The position numbers and the translations under genes were made by a program. Source: Candidatus Kuenenia stuttgartensis (GTDB taxonomy: Bacteria > Planctomycetota > Planctomycetia > Planctomycetales > Planctomycetaceae). From it: a stretch of 37,276 nucleotides of DNA. Of the stretch, positions 7,256 to 15,401 are shown piece by piece. Position 1 is the stretch's first letter. The number at the start of each line of letters is the position of its first letter. The stretch spans positions 1-37,276 of the forward strand of contig CAMAWN010000036.1 in NCBI GenBank assembly GCA_945861865.1, given 5' to 3'. The notes beneath the pieces were generated by a model, which saw nothing but the letters and a program-made list of their open reading frames with translations, made no database searches and was not told where the DNA came from.

Positions 7256-8935
7256 ATGACGGATCGTGAGGAGTCAGCCGACGACGTGGGGCAGCTTTCC
7301 AACCTGCCCTTGCCGAACGGCGCGAACGGGCAGGTTGAAAACCTGCCCCACGAGGCAGGCCTCTTCTCCGGCCTACGAATTGTCAGTCTTTGCACGCTGC
7401 TCAGCCGAGTGCTCGGATTCATTCGTGAGACGGCGTTGGCGGCGCTCTGGGGATTAACTCCCGTTAAGGATGCATACGTCGCCGCGTTCAAAATCCCGAA
7501 TCTCGCGCGGGCTTTGTTCGGCGAGGGAGCGTTAAGTGCGGCATTCACACCGCTGTTTGTGCGCGAGCAAGAACAGCACGGACGAGATGCGGCCATGCGG
7601 TTGGCGAGTTCGGTTTTCGTCTGGCTGGGATTGTGGCTGACGGCTCTGGTCGCGATCGCTGAATTGGCGCTGGCCGGGACCATCTGGCTAGCGCCACTGA
7701 GCGCGGAGCTGCGGCTGTGGCTTGTGCTCACGGCGATCATGCTGCCGTACATGCCGCTGATCTGCTTAACCGCGCAGTTGGGGGCAGTCTTGAACGCTTT
7801 GGGCCGCTTCGTGTGGCCTGCGCTGTTACCGGTGTTGTTCAACGTCAGTTCATTGGCAGCGATTTGGCTGCTGCAACGATTCGATCTGACGTCGGAAGGT
7901 CAGGCACATTGGTTGGCGGGCTTCGTGCTGTTGACGGGATCCTTGCAGTTGGCCGCTCCGTGGCCACAGTTGGTTCGGCTCGGCTTTCGTCCTCGCGGCG
8001 ATTGGTTCGCGGCGCGTGACCGCATTCATGAACTTCTGCGAATCATGGCTCCGGTCGTGATGGGGCTGTCGATCACTCAACTTAACACCTATTGCGACAC
8101 ACTGATCGCCATGCTGTTTTCACGGCCGGCGGGAGCCGCGTCGTCCGTTTGGAGGCCGCTGGAATTTGGAACGGCGGCAGCGCTGGATCTTGGCCAGAGA
8201 TTGTTTCAGTTCCCGTTGGGGATCTTGGGCGTGGCACTGGGAACGGTGATCTTTCCGGTGCTCACACGCCATGCCGAGCGTGGTGATTGGCAACGTCTGC
8301 GCGACGATCTTTCTCTCGGTCTGCGGCTGGTCTTCGTCGTTGGTCTGCCGGCGAGCGCCGGATTGTGGTTGCTGGCCGAGCCACTGGCGGTCGTCCTCTT
8401 TCAGCGCGGTCACATCACGGAGACGAACGCTCGGCAGATCGCCGAGATGATCGCCGCCTATGGCTTAGGTGTGTGGGCGTTCTGTGGGCTGTTGATCGTA
8501 CAGCGCGGCTACTACGCGATCGGCGACCGTATCACGCCGCTGAAGATTGGCCTGTCTGTGATGGTGGTGAACCTCACCCTCAACCTCACTCTGATTTTTT
8601 GGATCGGCGGTCGCGGGTTGGCCTTGAGCACGTCGCTGTGCGGTATTTTACAGTTCGGACTGTGCCTGCTGTTCATTCAAAGCCGAGTCGGCCGGCTGCC
8701 GTGGTGGTCGCTGGCGAGCAACGCGGGGCGAGCGGTTCTCGGAACGGTTGGCATGACGCTGGTGGCCTCTTGGGTGTTGCGATGGCTGGCGGCGGGAGCG
8801 GTGGACTCGTCGGGCCGCTTGCTGCAACTCGGCGTCACGATCCTGGCGGCGATCGTCAGCTACGCTTTGCTCGCCGCGATTTTGCGGCTGGATGAGTTCT
8901 GGATGCTGCTTCGACCGCACCGAGACGCGGAGTAA
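7256..8935 (+). CDS. murJ: MurJ (MviN), lipid II flippase
   Basis: A 559-residue MOP-superfamily membrane protein, the usual MurJ size, which moves undecaprenyl-linked peptidoglycan precursor (lipid II) across the cytoplasmic membrane. The family N-terminal block is clear: LLSRVLGFIRETALAALWG near residue 48, then DAYVAAFKIPNLARALFGEG and ALSAAFTPLF. The middle contains FPLGILGVALGTVIFPVLTRHA near residue 322, also diagnostic, and about fourteen hydrophobic helices follow in order. ATG at 7256 gives a roughly 40-residue cytoplasmic extension before the first helix. Residues 11-32 of that extension are encoded by a 66-bp palindromic repeat (7286-7351), so the tail is not ordinary MurJ sequence. 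A shorter start after the repeat cannot be excluded, but no strong site is visible. The weak hairpin at 8936-8954 follows the stop. Confidence 0.93.
   Translation: MTDREESADDVGQLSNLPLPNGANGQVENLPHEAGLFSGLRIVSLCTLLSRVLGFIRETALAALWGLTPVKDAYVAAFKIPNLARALFGEGALSAAFTPLFVREQEQHGRDAAMRLASSVFVWLGLWLTALVAIAELALAGTIWLAPLSAELRLWLVLTAIMLPYMPLICLTAQLGAVLNALGRFVWPALLPVLFNVSSLAAIWLLQRFDLTSEGQAHWLAGFVLLTGSLQLAAPWPQLVRLGFRPRGDWFAARDRIHELLRIMAPVVMGLSITQLNTYCDTLIAMLFSRPAGAASSVWRPLEFGTAAALDLGQRLFQFPLGILGVALGTVIFPVLTRHAERGDWQRLRDDLSLGLRLVFVVGLPASAGLWLLAEPLAVVLFQRGHITETNARQIAEMIAAYGLGVWAFCGLLIVQRGYYAIGDRITPLKIGLSVMVVNLTLNLTLIFWIGGRGLALSTSLCGILQFGLCLLFIQSRVGRLPWWSLASNAGRAVLGTVGMTLVASWVLRWLAAGAVDSSGRLLQLGVTILAAIVSYALLAAILRLDEFWMLLRPHRDAE
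7286..7351. repeat. Palindromic repeat inside murJ (GTGGGGCAG type)
   Basis: The left arm, starting GTGGGGCAGCTTTCC and ending AACCTGCCC, and the right arm, starting GGGCAGGTTG and ending CTGCCCCAC, form a nearly perfect 24-base inverted repeat around a 17-base centre. The element is read in frame in the murJ N-terminal tail, giving a VGQLSNLPLP...GQVENLPH peptide. It has the structure of a REP-like or mobile palindromic element. Confidence 0.8.
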
Positions 8936-8954
8936 TTCCCGCGTCGATCGGGAA
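8936..8954 (+). terminator. Weak hairpin after murJ
   Basis: TTCCCG at 8936-8941 pairs with CGGGAA at 8949-8954 immediately after the murJ stop. The stem is only six base pairs and has no T-tract, so termination here is uncertain. Confidence 0.3.
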
Positions 8955-9087
8955 CTCGCTACACGTTGCTGGACGGCCTCGATAGATTGCTGCGGTCGCC
9001 GACGGATCAAGGTTTCGCGATTCGCTGCGAATCGCTCGCGGTGGAGACTCGTCCCGACCACCAATTCATTTCTGGAAGACCGAATTC

Positions 9088-9861
9088 ATGAGCACCGACA
9101 CCCCCGCCACGCCCCCTGTCCCGCCTGTGATTGCGACGGCCCCCAAAAACAGCGACGTCGAAGCGGCACCCAGTTCGATCTTTTTAGTCTCGTACCCGAA
9201 GATCATCTTTCTTTATCCGACGCTGCTCTTCTCATTCCTGAGCGGGCTGATGATGCTCGTTTTGGGCTCCGATGCGGAGGGCGAGGCGGGACGCATTGAG
9301 GAAGTTGTCTCATTGATATTTCTGATGCTCTCGGCCGTGAACTTGGTCGTGTTGTCGTTCGACTTTCCTCGCACGACTTCATTGACCCTGTTCTTCGGCT
9401 TTTCGGCGGTGGTCATGGGGGGTGTGCTGCTATTCACCAATCGCCCCGATTTGGTCCCTGACTTCTTATCGTTCTTCAAAATGTTAAAACCGCGAGCCAA
9501 TGCGCAGTTCTACCTCTTGTTCTCGCTGCTGTTGAGCTTGTTATTCATGATCGTCTGGCTGCTGGTGCGGTTCGACTATTGGGAGGTCCGGCCGAACGAA
9601 CTGCTGCACCATCACGGATTCATGAGTGACCTCGAACGCTTCTCTGCCCCGAATTTGCGGATCAGCAAAGAGATCAACGACGTCTTCGAGTACATGCTGC
9701 TGCGATCCGGCCGGTTGATTCTGCATCCGACCAGCGAGCCGCGCGCATTCGTGCTCGAAAATATCATCAACATCAATCGCAAGGAAGCACAGATCACCAA
9801 GATGCTCGGCGCATTGCAGGTCGAGCTTCGCACGGAGGCTCCGCGTACCCCTTTAGCGTGA
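9088..9861 (+). CDS. Four-TM membrane protein of unknown function
   Basis: A 257-residue protein that I do not recognise by name. After a Pro/Thr-rich cytoplasmic-looking N-terminus (TPATPPVPPV) there are four hydrophobic segments, near residues 38-58 (IIFLYPTLLFSFLSGLMMLV), 74-92, 96-116 and 141-163. A C-terminal soluble domain of about 90 residues follows (DYWEVRPNELLHHHGFMSDL, then ISKEINDVFEYML and FVLENIININRKEAQITKML). The last segment, with short strands and a final helix, resembles a bacterial PH-like (bPH) fold, but this is a guess. ATG at 9088 has GGAAG about ten bases upstream. It sits between murJ and an M14 peptidase gene on the same strand, the latter only 7 bases downstream, so the two are probably one transcript. 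Confidence 0.75.
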   Translation: MSTDTPATPPVPPVIATAPKNSDVEAAPSSIFLVSYPKIIFLYPTLLFSFLSGLMMLVLGSDAEGEAGRIEEVVSLIFLMLSAVNLVVLSFDFPRTTSLTLFFGFSAVVMGGVLLFTNRPDLVPDFLSFFKMLKPRANAQFYLLFSLLLSLLFMIVWLLVRFDYWEVRPNELLHHHGFMSDLERFSAPNLRISKEINDVFEYMLLRSGRLILHPTSEPRAFVLENIININRKEAQITKMLGALQVELRTEAPRTPLA

Positions 9862-9868
9862 ACTGACC

Positions 9869-10846
9869 ATGATCGCCCTCGATTCGAGTTTCCGTTGCTG
9901 TCGAGATGCATCGAGTGCCGTCACCACTGCTGCGCAAGTGTTCGTGCTGAGCGGCCTGCTGTCGCTGTTTTCGACGAGCCTGTTTGCCGACGACGAAACG
10001 GTGTCATCCTCGACGGCGGCCGAAACTCTGCCGCTGATCACGCCGTTCAATTTCGATCCGGGCGAGCATTCCCGCCGAGGCGGTCTCGTGTCAACTTGCT
10101 CCGTGGCGACCGGTCGAATTTGGAATCGTCTGCTCCCCAGAGTTTGCTTCCGCAAGAAACCGACGGCGGAACCGCTGCTGGTCCTCGATCCACAAACGCG
10201 GCAGTTGGGCAAGTCGGTGCTGGGACTGCCGATCGTCGGGCACTTCTTCGGAGTGACTGGCCCCAAGACGCTGATCTTCGCTGCAATCCACGGCGACGAA
10301 CCGAACACTGCGTTCGTGGCGAATCAACTCGTCGAGCATCTCATCAAATCCCCGGAAGCGTACTTCGCGCGGCGAGTGGGAATCGTGCCGGTTGTGAATC
10401 CGGATGGGCTCGCTCGCGGGACGCGGATCAACGCGCGCGAGATCGACCTGAACCGCAACTTTCCCGCCAAGAATTTCGCGATTGGCAAAAAGGGACGTTA
10501 CTTCGGCGGCGAGCAACCCGCGTCCGAACCGGAAACACAACTCTTGATCGACTTGATCGAAGACTGGCAGCCCAATCGAATTATTAGCATGCACGCGATC
10601 GCACGCGGCAAACACGGCAACAACTTCGATGGCCCCGCGGAAGAGTTGGCGAAAACGATGAGCCGCCACAACGAGTACTCGGTGCTCAAGTCGATGGGCT
10701 ATCCGACTCCTGGCAGCTTCGGCTCGTGGGCCGGCATCGATCGCCAGCTTCCAACGATCACACTGGAGCTGCCGTCCGACGCGGCTGGTTCGATCGCGTG
10801 GCGTGAGAATCGCGAAGCGCTGCTGTCGGCGATTCAGGCGAAGTAG
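9869..10846 (+). CDS. M14-family zinc carboxypeptidase, murein peptide amidase-like (MpaA)
   Basis: A 325-residue protein whose residues 105-320 form an M14 metallopeptidase domain. Zinc ligands His141 and Glu144 (HGDE) and His242 (SMHA) are present, with Glu300 in ITLELPS as the catalytic acid. NPDG near 177 and DLNRNFPA near 193 are family substrate-binding segments. MpaA-type enzymes release the gamma-D-glutamyl-diaminopimelate bond of murein peptides, so a cell-wall recycling or remodelling role is the best guess. The N-terminus has a hydrophobic stretch near residues 21-40 ending SLFADDE, which may be a signal peptide and would put the enzyme outside the cytoplasm. The gene begins 7 bases after the four-TM protein gene, suggesting co-expression, with murJ further upstream. 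Confidence 0.83.
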   Translation: MIALDSSFRCCRDASSAVTTAAQVFVLSGLLSLFSTSLFADDETVSSSTAAETLPLITPFNFDPGEHSRRGGLVSTCSVATGRIWNRLLPRVCFRKKPTAEPLLVLDPQTRQLGKSVLGLPIVGHFFGVTGPKTLIFAAIHGDEPNTAFVANQLVEHLIKSPEAYFARRVGIVPVVNPDGLARGTRINAREIDLNRNFPAKNFAIGKKGRYFGGEQPASEPETQLLIDLIEDWQPNRIISMHAIARGKHGNNFDGPAEELAKTMSRHNEYSVLKSMGYPTPGSFGSWAGIDRQLPTITLELPSDAAGSIAWRENREALLSAIQAK

Positions 10847-10855
10847 TCGTCAGGT

Positions 10856-12169
10856 TCAGGTCACCGGGACCGCGCGACGCTTTTCGCGTGAGCGTTGCAG
10901 AGCCGTCTCGCGTTCCGCTTGCGTGAGTTTGAAGACGTGTCGCAGCAGCCGCTCGTGAGCCGGCGTGAGTTCTTGCTTGCGGCGTTCGAGGACCGCGCGG
11001 GCGGTTTCGATGCCGGTGGCCAGGTCGATTTGATCGTCGAGTTGGCCGTGCCAGATGCGGCAGAACGACGGCACATGCTTCGGCAAGAGTTCACCGGCCG
11101 GTAGCAACATGCTCATCACGCCGATGGAGCTGCCGGTGTTGAACAGTGTCGCCAGCGCGGCCTTCGTGTGATCGCCGATGAAGCTCCCGACCTTCGTGCT
11201 GCCGGTGTTGATCGAAAACCCTTCGAGCGGCACGCTGACGTTTGAGTAGTCGTTCTTCAGATCGCTGTTGGTTGTCAGAGCGCCAAGATTCACCCACGGG
11301 CAGACGTAGCTGTGTCCGAGGAACCCGTCGTGATATTTGTTGACGAAGCTATGCAGGATCGAGGCTTCGACCTCGCCACCGACTCGACAATCGCGGCCGA
11401 TGGTTGTCCCTTCACGCACGTTGGCTCGGAAAAGCTGCGAGCCGGCTCCGATGTGACACGGTCCTTCGAGCCGCGTGAAAGGCTGAATGACTGCACCAGC
11501 GTCGATGGTGATCGGGCCCAGCCGCGCGTCGAGCACAACGAACGGATCGAGCCGTGCGGTCGGATCGACCTCGACCTGCGACAGATCGCCGACGACCGCC
11601 ACGTTGGCACCAAGCATGTGTGCTCCTCGCAGTCGCGACGAGCGCAATGTGCCGGAGCGGCGCAATTGAAAGTCGATGCGCAACTGTTCGGCGTTGTGTA
11701 GCACCAAGTCCCACGGTCGCGAGGCTAAGCGTCCGGGAGCCGCCGTCAGCCAACGCGAACGCGCCAGCGACAACAACGAGTCGTCCCAATTCTCCAGCGA
11801 CAGCAGCGGCACCTCATCGGGATGCAGTCGCAGCCAGACCAACGTCTGGTCGATCACACCCGCCTCTTCGAGCCGCGCGTGATCGAGGCATTGCAATCCG
11901 TTGGCGTCGGGCAACCAGCGTGCGTTGACCAGCAATGTCGGCTCGTGCGCGAGCCAGTCCAGGTTGTTGACTGCCGCCTGCGGCTGATCCTCGCGATACG
12001 TCTCGGCCAGGAATGGACGAACGAACGCTCCCCATTCCGTGACCGGCAGGTATTTCAGCAAACGCTCTCGCAACGAGGTCTGCCCGCAGAGCAGCTCGCA
12101 CACCGGACGCATCCAAGCGATCGGAGCGAAACCGCTCGCCGCCTGATCCTCGAAAAACGCGAGTCGCAT
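10856..12169 (-). CDS. Alternative bacterial GlmU-like protein (divergent nucleotidyltransferase plus left-handed beta-helix)
   Basis: A 437-residue protein matching the alternative GlmU group (TIGR03991 type, by recall), thought to combine UDP-N-acetylglucosamine pyrophosphorylase and glucosamine-1-phosphate N-acetyltransferase roles. The N-terminal half begins MRLAFFEDQ and carries RPVCELLCGQTSLRERL near residue 21; the classical nucleotidyltransferase GxGTRM motif is absent, as expected for this group. From about residue 180 there is a hexapeptide-repeat left-handed beta-helix (GANVAVVGDLSQVEVD, IGAGSQLFRANVREGTTIG), then the characteristic NKYHDGFLGHSYVCPWVNLG and TTNSDLKNDYSNV. The gene follows an ATPase fragment and a sugar epimerase on the same strand, so this is a nucleotide-sugar or polysaccharide locus. 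It is convergent with the M14 peptidase gene, 9 bases away. Its start overlaps the out-of-frame tail of the upstream fragment. Confidence 0.88.
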   Translation of the reverse strand: MRLAFFEDQAASGFAPIAWMRPVCELLCGQTSLRERLLKYLPVTEWGAFVRPFLAETYREDQPQAAVNNLDWLAHEPTLLVNARWLPDANGLQCLDHARLEEAGVIDQTLVWLRLHPDEVPLLSLENWDDSLLSLARSRWLTAAPGRLASRPWDLVLHNAEQLRIDFQLRRSGTLRSSRLRGAHMLGANVAVVGDLSQVEVDPTARLDPFVVLDARLGPITIDAGAVIQPFTRLEGPCHIGAGSQLFRANVREGTTIGRDCRVGGEVEASILHSFVNKYHDGFLGHSYVCPWVNLGALTTNSDLKNDYSNVSVPLEGFSINTGSTKVGSFIGDHTKAALATLFNTGSSIGVMSMLLPAGELLPKHVPSFCRIWHGQLDDQIDLATGIETARAVLERRKQELTPAHERLLRHVFKLTQAERETALQRSREKRRAVPVT

Positions 12170-12528
12170 GGGAGTGTGGGGGTGAAAGAACGATTCGGGG
12201 GTGGGCTTTTAACCGAGCTGGCGGAACGCGTGAAGAGCGATTCGCGGCGGCGGGATGATGAAGAAATTGGTCGTTGGCGAAGGTTGGCATCGAGCAGCAG
12301 CACACGCATGCCCGATTGAGCCAACGCGATCGCGAGGTTCGCGATGCACGTTGATTTGCCGCCGCCCGGTTCGGGGCTGCTGACTTGGATCACCTTTTGC
12401 CGAGGATCGAGTCCGGCAAAGAGCGCGGTACGAATCGCGCGATACGATTCGGCCGAGTTCTGATCAGTCGGGTTTTGATCGGCAGACTTCAAAAACTCGA
12501 ACGGCTTGTCGCTGTTGACGGGCTTCAT
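12055..12528 (-). pseudogene. Truncated CpsD/CapB-type tyrosine kinase-like ATPase
   Basis: The first 88 or so codons match the start of a bacterial tyrosine-kinase / ParA-like ATPase as found in polysaccharide export: ESYRAIRTALFAGL near residue 27, a Walker A motif with GGGKST at 55-60 (preceded by SSPEP), then ANLAIALAQSGMRVLLLDANL with the Walker A-prime motif at 77-83. After NLRQRP the protein becomes Ser/Arg-rich (ISSSSRRRESLFTRS) and no Walker B motif or C-terminal half follows in any frame. The frame runs on to 12055, overlapping the first 115 bases of the GlmU-like gene. The rest of the domain (normally more than 100 further residues) has been lost, so this is most likely a remnant. 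A short functional P-loop protein is less likely. Confidence 0.7.
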
Positions 12529-12552
12529 GAGTTCACTTCTCGAATTTCAATT

Positions 12553-12611
12553 TAGCCCGACGCGCTAGCGAGGGGTTTCATTCGCTCATCCCTTGCTAGC
12601 GCGTCGGGCTA
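12553..12611. repeat. Palindromic repeat (TAGCCCGACGCGCTAGCG), overlaps epimerase stop
   Basis: The left arm begins TAGCCCGACGCGCTAGCGAG and the right arm ends CTAGCGCGTCGGGCTA, giving an inverted repeat of about 22 bases around a 14-base centre. The outer CTA at 12609-12611 is the TAG stop codon of the leftward epimerase gene. It shares the GACGCGC core with the repeats at 21848, 24819, 30815 and 36749. Confidence 0.85.
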
Positions 12612-13556
12612 GTGTTTGGTCGCGAAGAACTTCGCGTAGTAGTCAATCGTTCGTTGCAGCCCGTCGGTCAAACTGACCTGCGGACGATAGCCGAGTTCGC
12701 GTTCCGTCGCAGAAATATCCGCCCAGGAATCCTTGATGTCTCCGGCTCGTGGCGGAGCGAAGTGCGGATCGAACGGAACATTGAGTCGATCGCAAATCAT
12801 TCGCAGCAGGTCCATCACGCTCAGCGATTGACCGCAAGCGACGTTGAAGACTTTCCCACTGACGTTCGCGGCGTGTGCGGCGAGCAAGTTTGCATGAACC
12901 GCATTGCCGACGTACACGAAATCGCGAGACTGTGTGCCGTCACCGAAGATCGTCGGTTTACGGCCTTGCAACAGCGCGGAGACGAACAGCGGGATCACCG
13001 CCGAGTACGGACTGGCTGGATCTTGCCGCTCGCCGAAGATGTTGAAGTACCGCAGTCGCACGGTTTCGAGCGGGTAAACCGCCGCGAACGATTCGCAGTA
13101 CAATTCGCCGGCCAGTTTCGCGGCGGCATACGGCGAGAGCACCTGCGGCAACTGCGATTCTCGCTTTGGCATGACCGGGTCGTTGCCGTACGCACTGCTC
13201 GACCCGGCATAGACGACTCGCCGCACGCCGGCTTGTCTGGCGGCGTCCAGCACGGTGACGGTTCCAGTGACGCACGCCGTGTGAACGGCGATCGGGTCTT
13301 TGACGCTCAGCGGCACGGACGCCAGTGCGGCTTGATGGAAGATGACCTCGACTCCCTCAGCCGCGCGACGCGCGGCAACGGGGTCCGCGACATCGCCGTG
13401 CAAGAATTCAACGCCGTCTTTCAGATGAGCTAAGTTGTCACGTGAGCCAGTGCAAAGGTTGTCGAGCACCCGAACGCGGTGACCTTCCTCGACCAACCGC
13501 GTCGTGATGTGCGACCCGATAAACCCTGCTCCGCCAGTCACCAAATACGTCGTCAC
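12609..13556 (-). CDS. NAD-dependent nucleotide-sugar epimerase (GalE/WbpP-like SDR)
   Basis: A 315-residue extended short-chain dehydrogenase. The NAD-binding motif GGAGFIGSH is at residues 8-16. The catalytic region has AGSSSAYGN and [11 protein letters not shown] (Tyr and Lys of YxxxK). [20 protein letters not shown] is typical of the UDP-GlcNAc/UDP-Glc 4-epimerase group that includes WbpP. The enzyme would invert C4 of a UDP-sugar in the cytoplasm to supply polysaccharide or lipopolysaccharide synthesis. I chose GTG at 13556 (VTTYLVTGG) because GGAGAG lies about eight bases upstream and the Rossmann strand must start here; the open frame to 13658 codes for Arg-rich sequence. The stop codon is inside a palindromic repeat. 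Downstream genes are the ATPase remnant and the GlmU-like gene. Exact sugar specificity is not readable. Confidence 0.9.
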   Translation of the reverse strand: MTTYLVTGGAGFIGSHITTRLVEEGHRVRVLDNLCTGSRDNLAHLKDGVEFLHGDVADPVAARRAAEGVEVIFHQAALASVPLSVKDPIAVHTACVTGTVTVLDAARQAGVRRVVYAGSSSAYGNDPVMPKRESQLPQVLSPYAAAKLAGELYCESFAAVYPLETVRLRYFNIFGERQDPASPYSAVIPLFVSALLQGRKPTIFGDGTQSRDFVYVGNAVHANLLAAHAANVSGKVFNVACGQSLSVMDLLRMICDRLNVPFDPHFAPPRAGDIKDSWADISATERELGYRPQVSLTDGLQRTIDYYAKFFATKH

Positions 13557-13622
13557 GAAACAAACTCTCCGACCCTGTGCGCCGAAAACACGCCGGGAAA
13601 TTTTAGCACCTGAATCGGCCGT

Positions 13623-13639
13623 GACGGCGAAGCGCCGTC
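13623..13639 (-). terminator. Short perfect hairpin between esterase and epimerase genes
   Basis: GACGGCG (13623-13629) pairs with CGCCGTC (13633-13639) around a three-base loop, about 70 bases past the stop of the leftward esterase gene. No T-tract follows, so it may be a terminator or part of a dispersed repeat. Confidence 0.35.
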
Positions 13640-13709
13640 GCAGAGTGGGTACTCGCAACCCCGCACGATCGTCATCGGTTGCGCGAGCAGAACATTCGTC
13701 GCGTCCGGT

Positions 13710-15269
13710 CTACTTGCCGTCGGTGCGGAACGGCGAAGCTGGCAGTCCCACGCCGTTGATGAGATTCGCGTCCGGGTTGTCGGCCCAGGCGTACCGAACA
13801 GCCTTCGGCTGCTTGATGTCAGGATGCCATGCGATAACTTCTTCGCCGTCGATGCGAGCTTTCGCCGGCAGCCACTTCTGGTCCGCACCCGCGATGGCGA
13901 AGCCTTTGAGTTCCTCGCCGTTGGCCTTCAAACCCGCTGCGTAGCGGAACGAGAGGACGACCTCTTCGCCGACGATCTCGTAGCCGTCGGGAAGCGGGCC
14001 GGAAGCGATCACGGCTTTCTGGTTGTAGACCTTCGCGAGTGCCCATATTGCCAGCCGCTTGCCGACTCCTTGTTTGTTCTTCGGATGAATGTCGTTCGCC
14101 TCGCCGAGGTCCAGTGTGATTGCCATGCCAGTGTTCGGAATCTTGAGTGTCTTGAGCATCTGCTCTCGCACGATCGTCCATCCGGTCTCTTCGACAGGTT
14201 CGGATTGGGCTTTGTGGAACAGCGGCAACTGCACCCACGCGACGGGGAAGTCCCCTTGTCCCCAGCGACTGCGCCAGTCGGCGATCATCGTCCGCAACTG
14301 CAGGCCGTAGTTGTCCGCACCAGCCCCCTGCCGAACGGAATTCGCGTTCGATTCTCCCTGATACCAGATCGCTCCGCGAATCGCATACGGGATCAGCGGT
14401 GCGATCTTGCCATTGAACAGCACGGCCGGGTGGTGCGAATTCTTGCGCGGGTTGATTGGCGTTTGAGGTGGCCGTGGCGGCTGCTTGCCCTCATCGCGAG
14501 CCTTCTTGGCGACCGTTTGCCATTCGGCGAATTGTTTTTCGAACTGAGCCTTTGCCTTGTCAGGATCGTAGCTCGCCGTGTCGTTGTCCCAGCGAGTGAA
14601 CAGCGGCTTGAGTTCCGTGAGATCTTTCTGAGCCGACATGCTCGTCCAGGCTTCGATGGGCGTGCCGCCGACCGACGAGTTGATCAATCCGACCGGCAGC
14701 TTCAATGACTTGTGCAGTTCGCGTCCGAAGAAGAATGCGGTGGCCGAAAAATTGCCGACAGTCTCCGGGCTGCAGACCTCCCACTTGCCGCTGCCCCCTT
14801 CTTGAGGTTCTGTTGCTGCCGCAGAACTGTCGCGAAACATGCGGATGTTCGGCAGGTTGGCGGCGGCTTGCTCGACATCAAAGTCTTTTGACCGCGAGAC
14901 GGTCATCGCCATGTTCGACTGCCCGGAACCAAGCCACACCTCGCCGATCAGCACGTCCAAAATTTTGAGCGTGTTTTTTCCCTTCACGATCAGTTCGTGC
15001 GAACCGCCGGCAGTCGTCAGCTTGTCGAGCTTGATCATCCACTTGCCGTCGGCTCCGGCCTTCGTCGATTTCGACTGCCCGGCGATTGCGACGGTGATCT
15101 CCTCGCCGTTGTCGGCCCAGCCCCAAATCGGAACGGCGATGTCTTGCTGCAAGACCATGTGGTCCGAGATCACCGCTGGCAATCGGACGTCAGCTTGCGC
15201 GGCGAACGGCACGAACGAAAATAACACGACGACCGGAAAGCAACTCGACCAGCGTGAGGCGAGAGTCAT
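13710..15269 (-). CDS. Secreted sialate O-acetylesterase-like SGNH hydrolase
   Basis: A 519-residue protein with a signal peptide (SRWSSCFPVVVLFSFVPFAAQA, cleavage expected near residue 26) followed by the sialate O-acetylesterase architecture: an N-terminal beta-sandwich opening RLPAVISDHMVLQQ, then an SGNH hydrolase domain. Catalytic blocks are visible: GQSNMAM (nucleophile Ser near 118), SSVGGTPIEAW, WYQGESNA (Gly/Asn oxyanion region) and the late block NDIHPKNK giving the Asp/His pair. The family removes O-acetyl groups from sialic acid or from plant xylan-type polysaccharides, and planctomycetes carry many paralogues. ATG at 15269 has AGGA about eight bases upstream; the open frame extends to 15569 but is shadow. 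It probably acts in the periplasm or outside the cell on acetylated glycans; the true substrate is unknown. Confidence 0.9.
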   Translation of the reverse strand: MTLASRWSSCFPVVVLFSFVPFAAQADVRLPAVISDHMVLQQDIAVPIWGWADNGEEITVAIAGQSKSTKAGADGKWMIKLDKLTTAGGSHELIVKGKNTLKILDVLIGEVWLGSGQSNMAMTVSRSKDFDVEQAAANLPNIRMFRDSSAAATEPQEGGSGKWEVCSPETVGNFSATAFFFGRELHKSLKLPVGLINSSVGGTPIEAWTSMSAQKDLTELKPLFTRWDNDTASYDPDKAKAQFEKQFAEWQTVAKKARDEGKQPPRPPQTPINPRKNSHHPAVLFNGKIAPLIPYAIRGAIWYQGESNANSVRQGAGADNYGLQLRTMIADWRSRWGQGDFPVAWVQLPLFHKAQSEPVEETGWTIVREQMLKTLKIPNTGMAITLDLGEANDIHPKNKQGVGKRLAIWALAKVYNQKAVIASGPLPDGYEIVGEEVVLSFRYAAGLKANGEELKGFAIAGADQKWLPAKARIDGEEVIAWHPDIKQPKAVRYAWADNPDANLINGVGLPASPFRTDGK

Positions 15270-15401
15270 GATGGATGTCCTGTGAGAACGGTCGAACGGC
15301 GAGCGAAGGGTGACAACAAGATACTCGACTGACCCATCAGTGCCACCTTGACACTGAAATTCGACAGTCCTAGAACCCCGCTCCGACAGGGATGTCAAAC
15401 T

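Noticed and set aside
12055..12300. Simple frameshift in the tyrosine-kinase-like gene
   Set aside because: The remainder of the kinase was not found in any of the other frames, so a deletion or truncation fits better.
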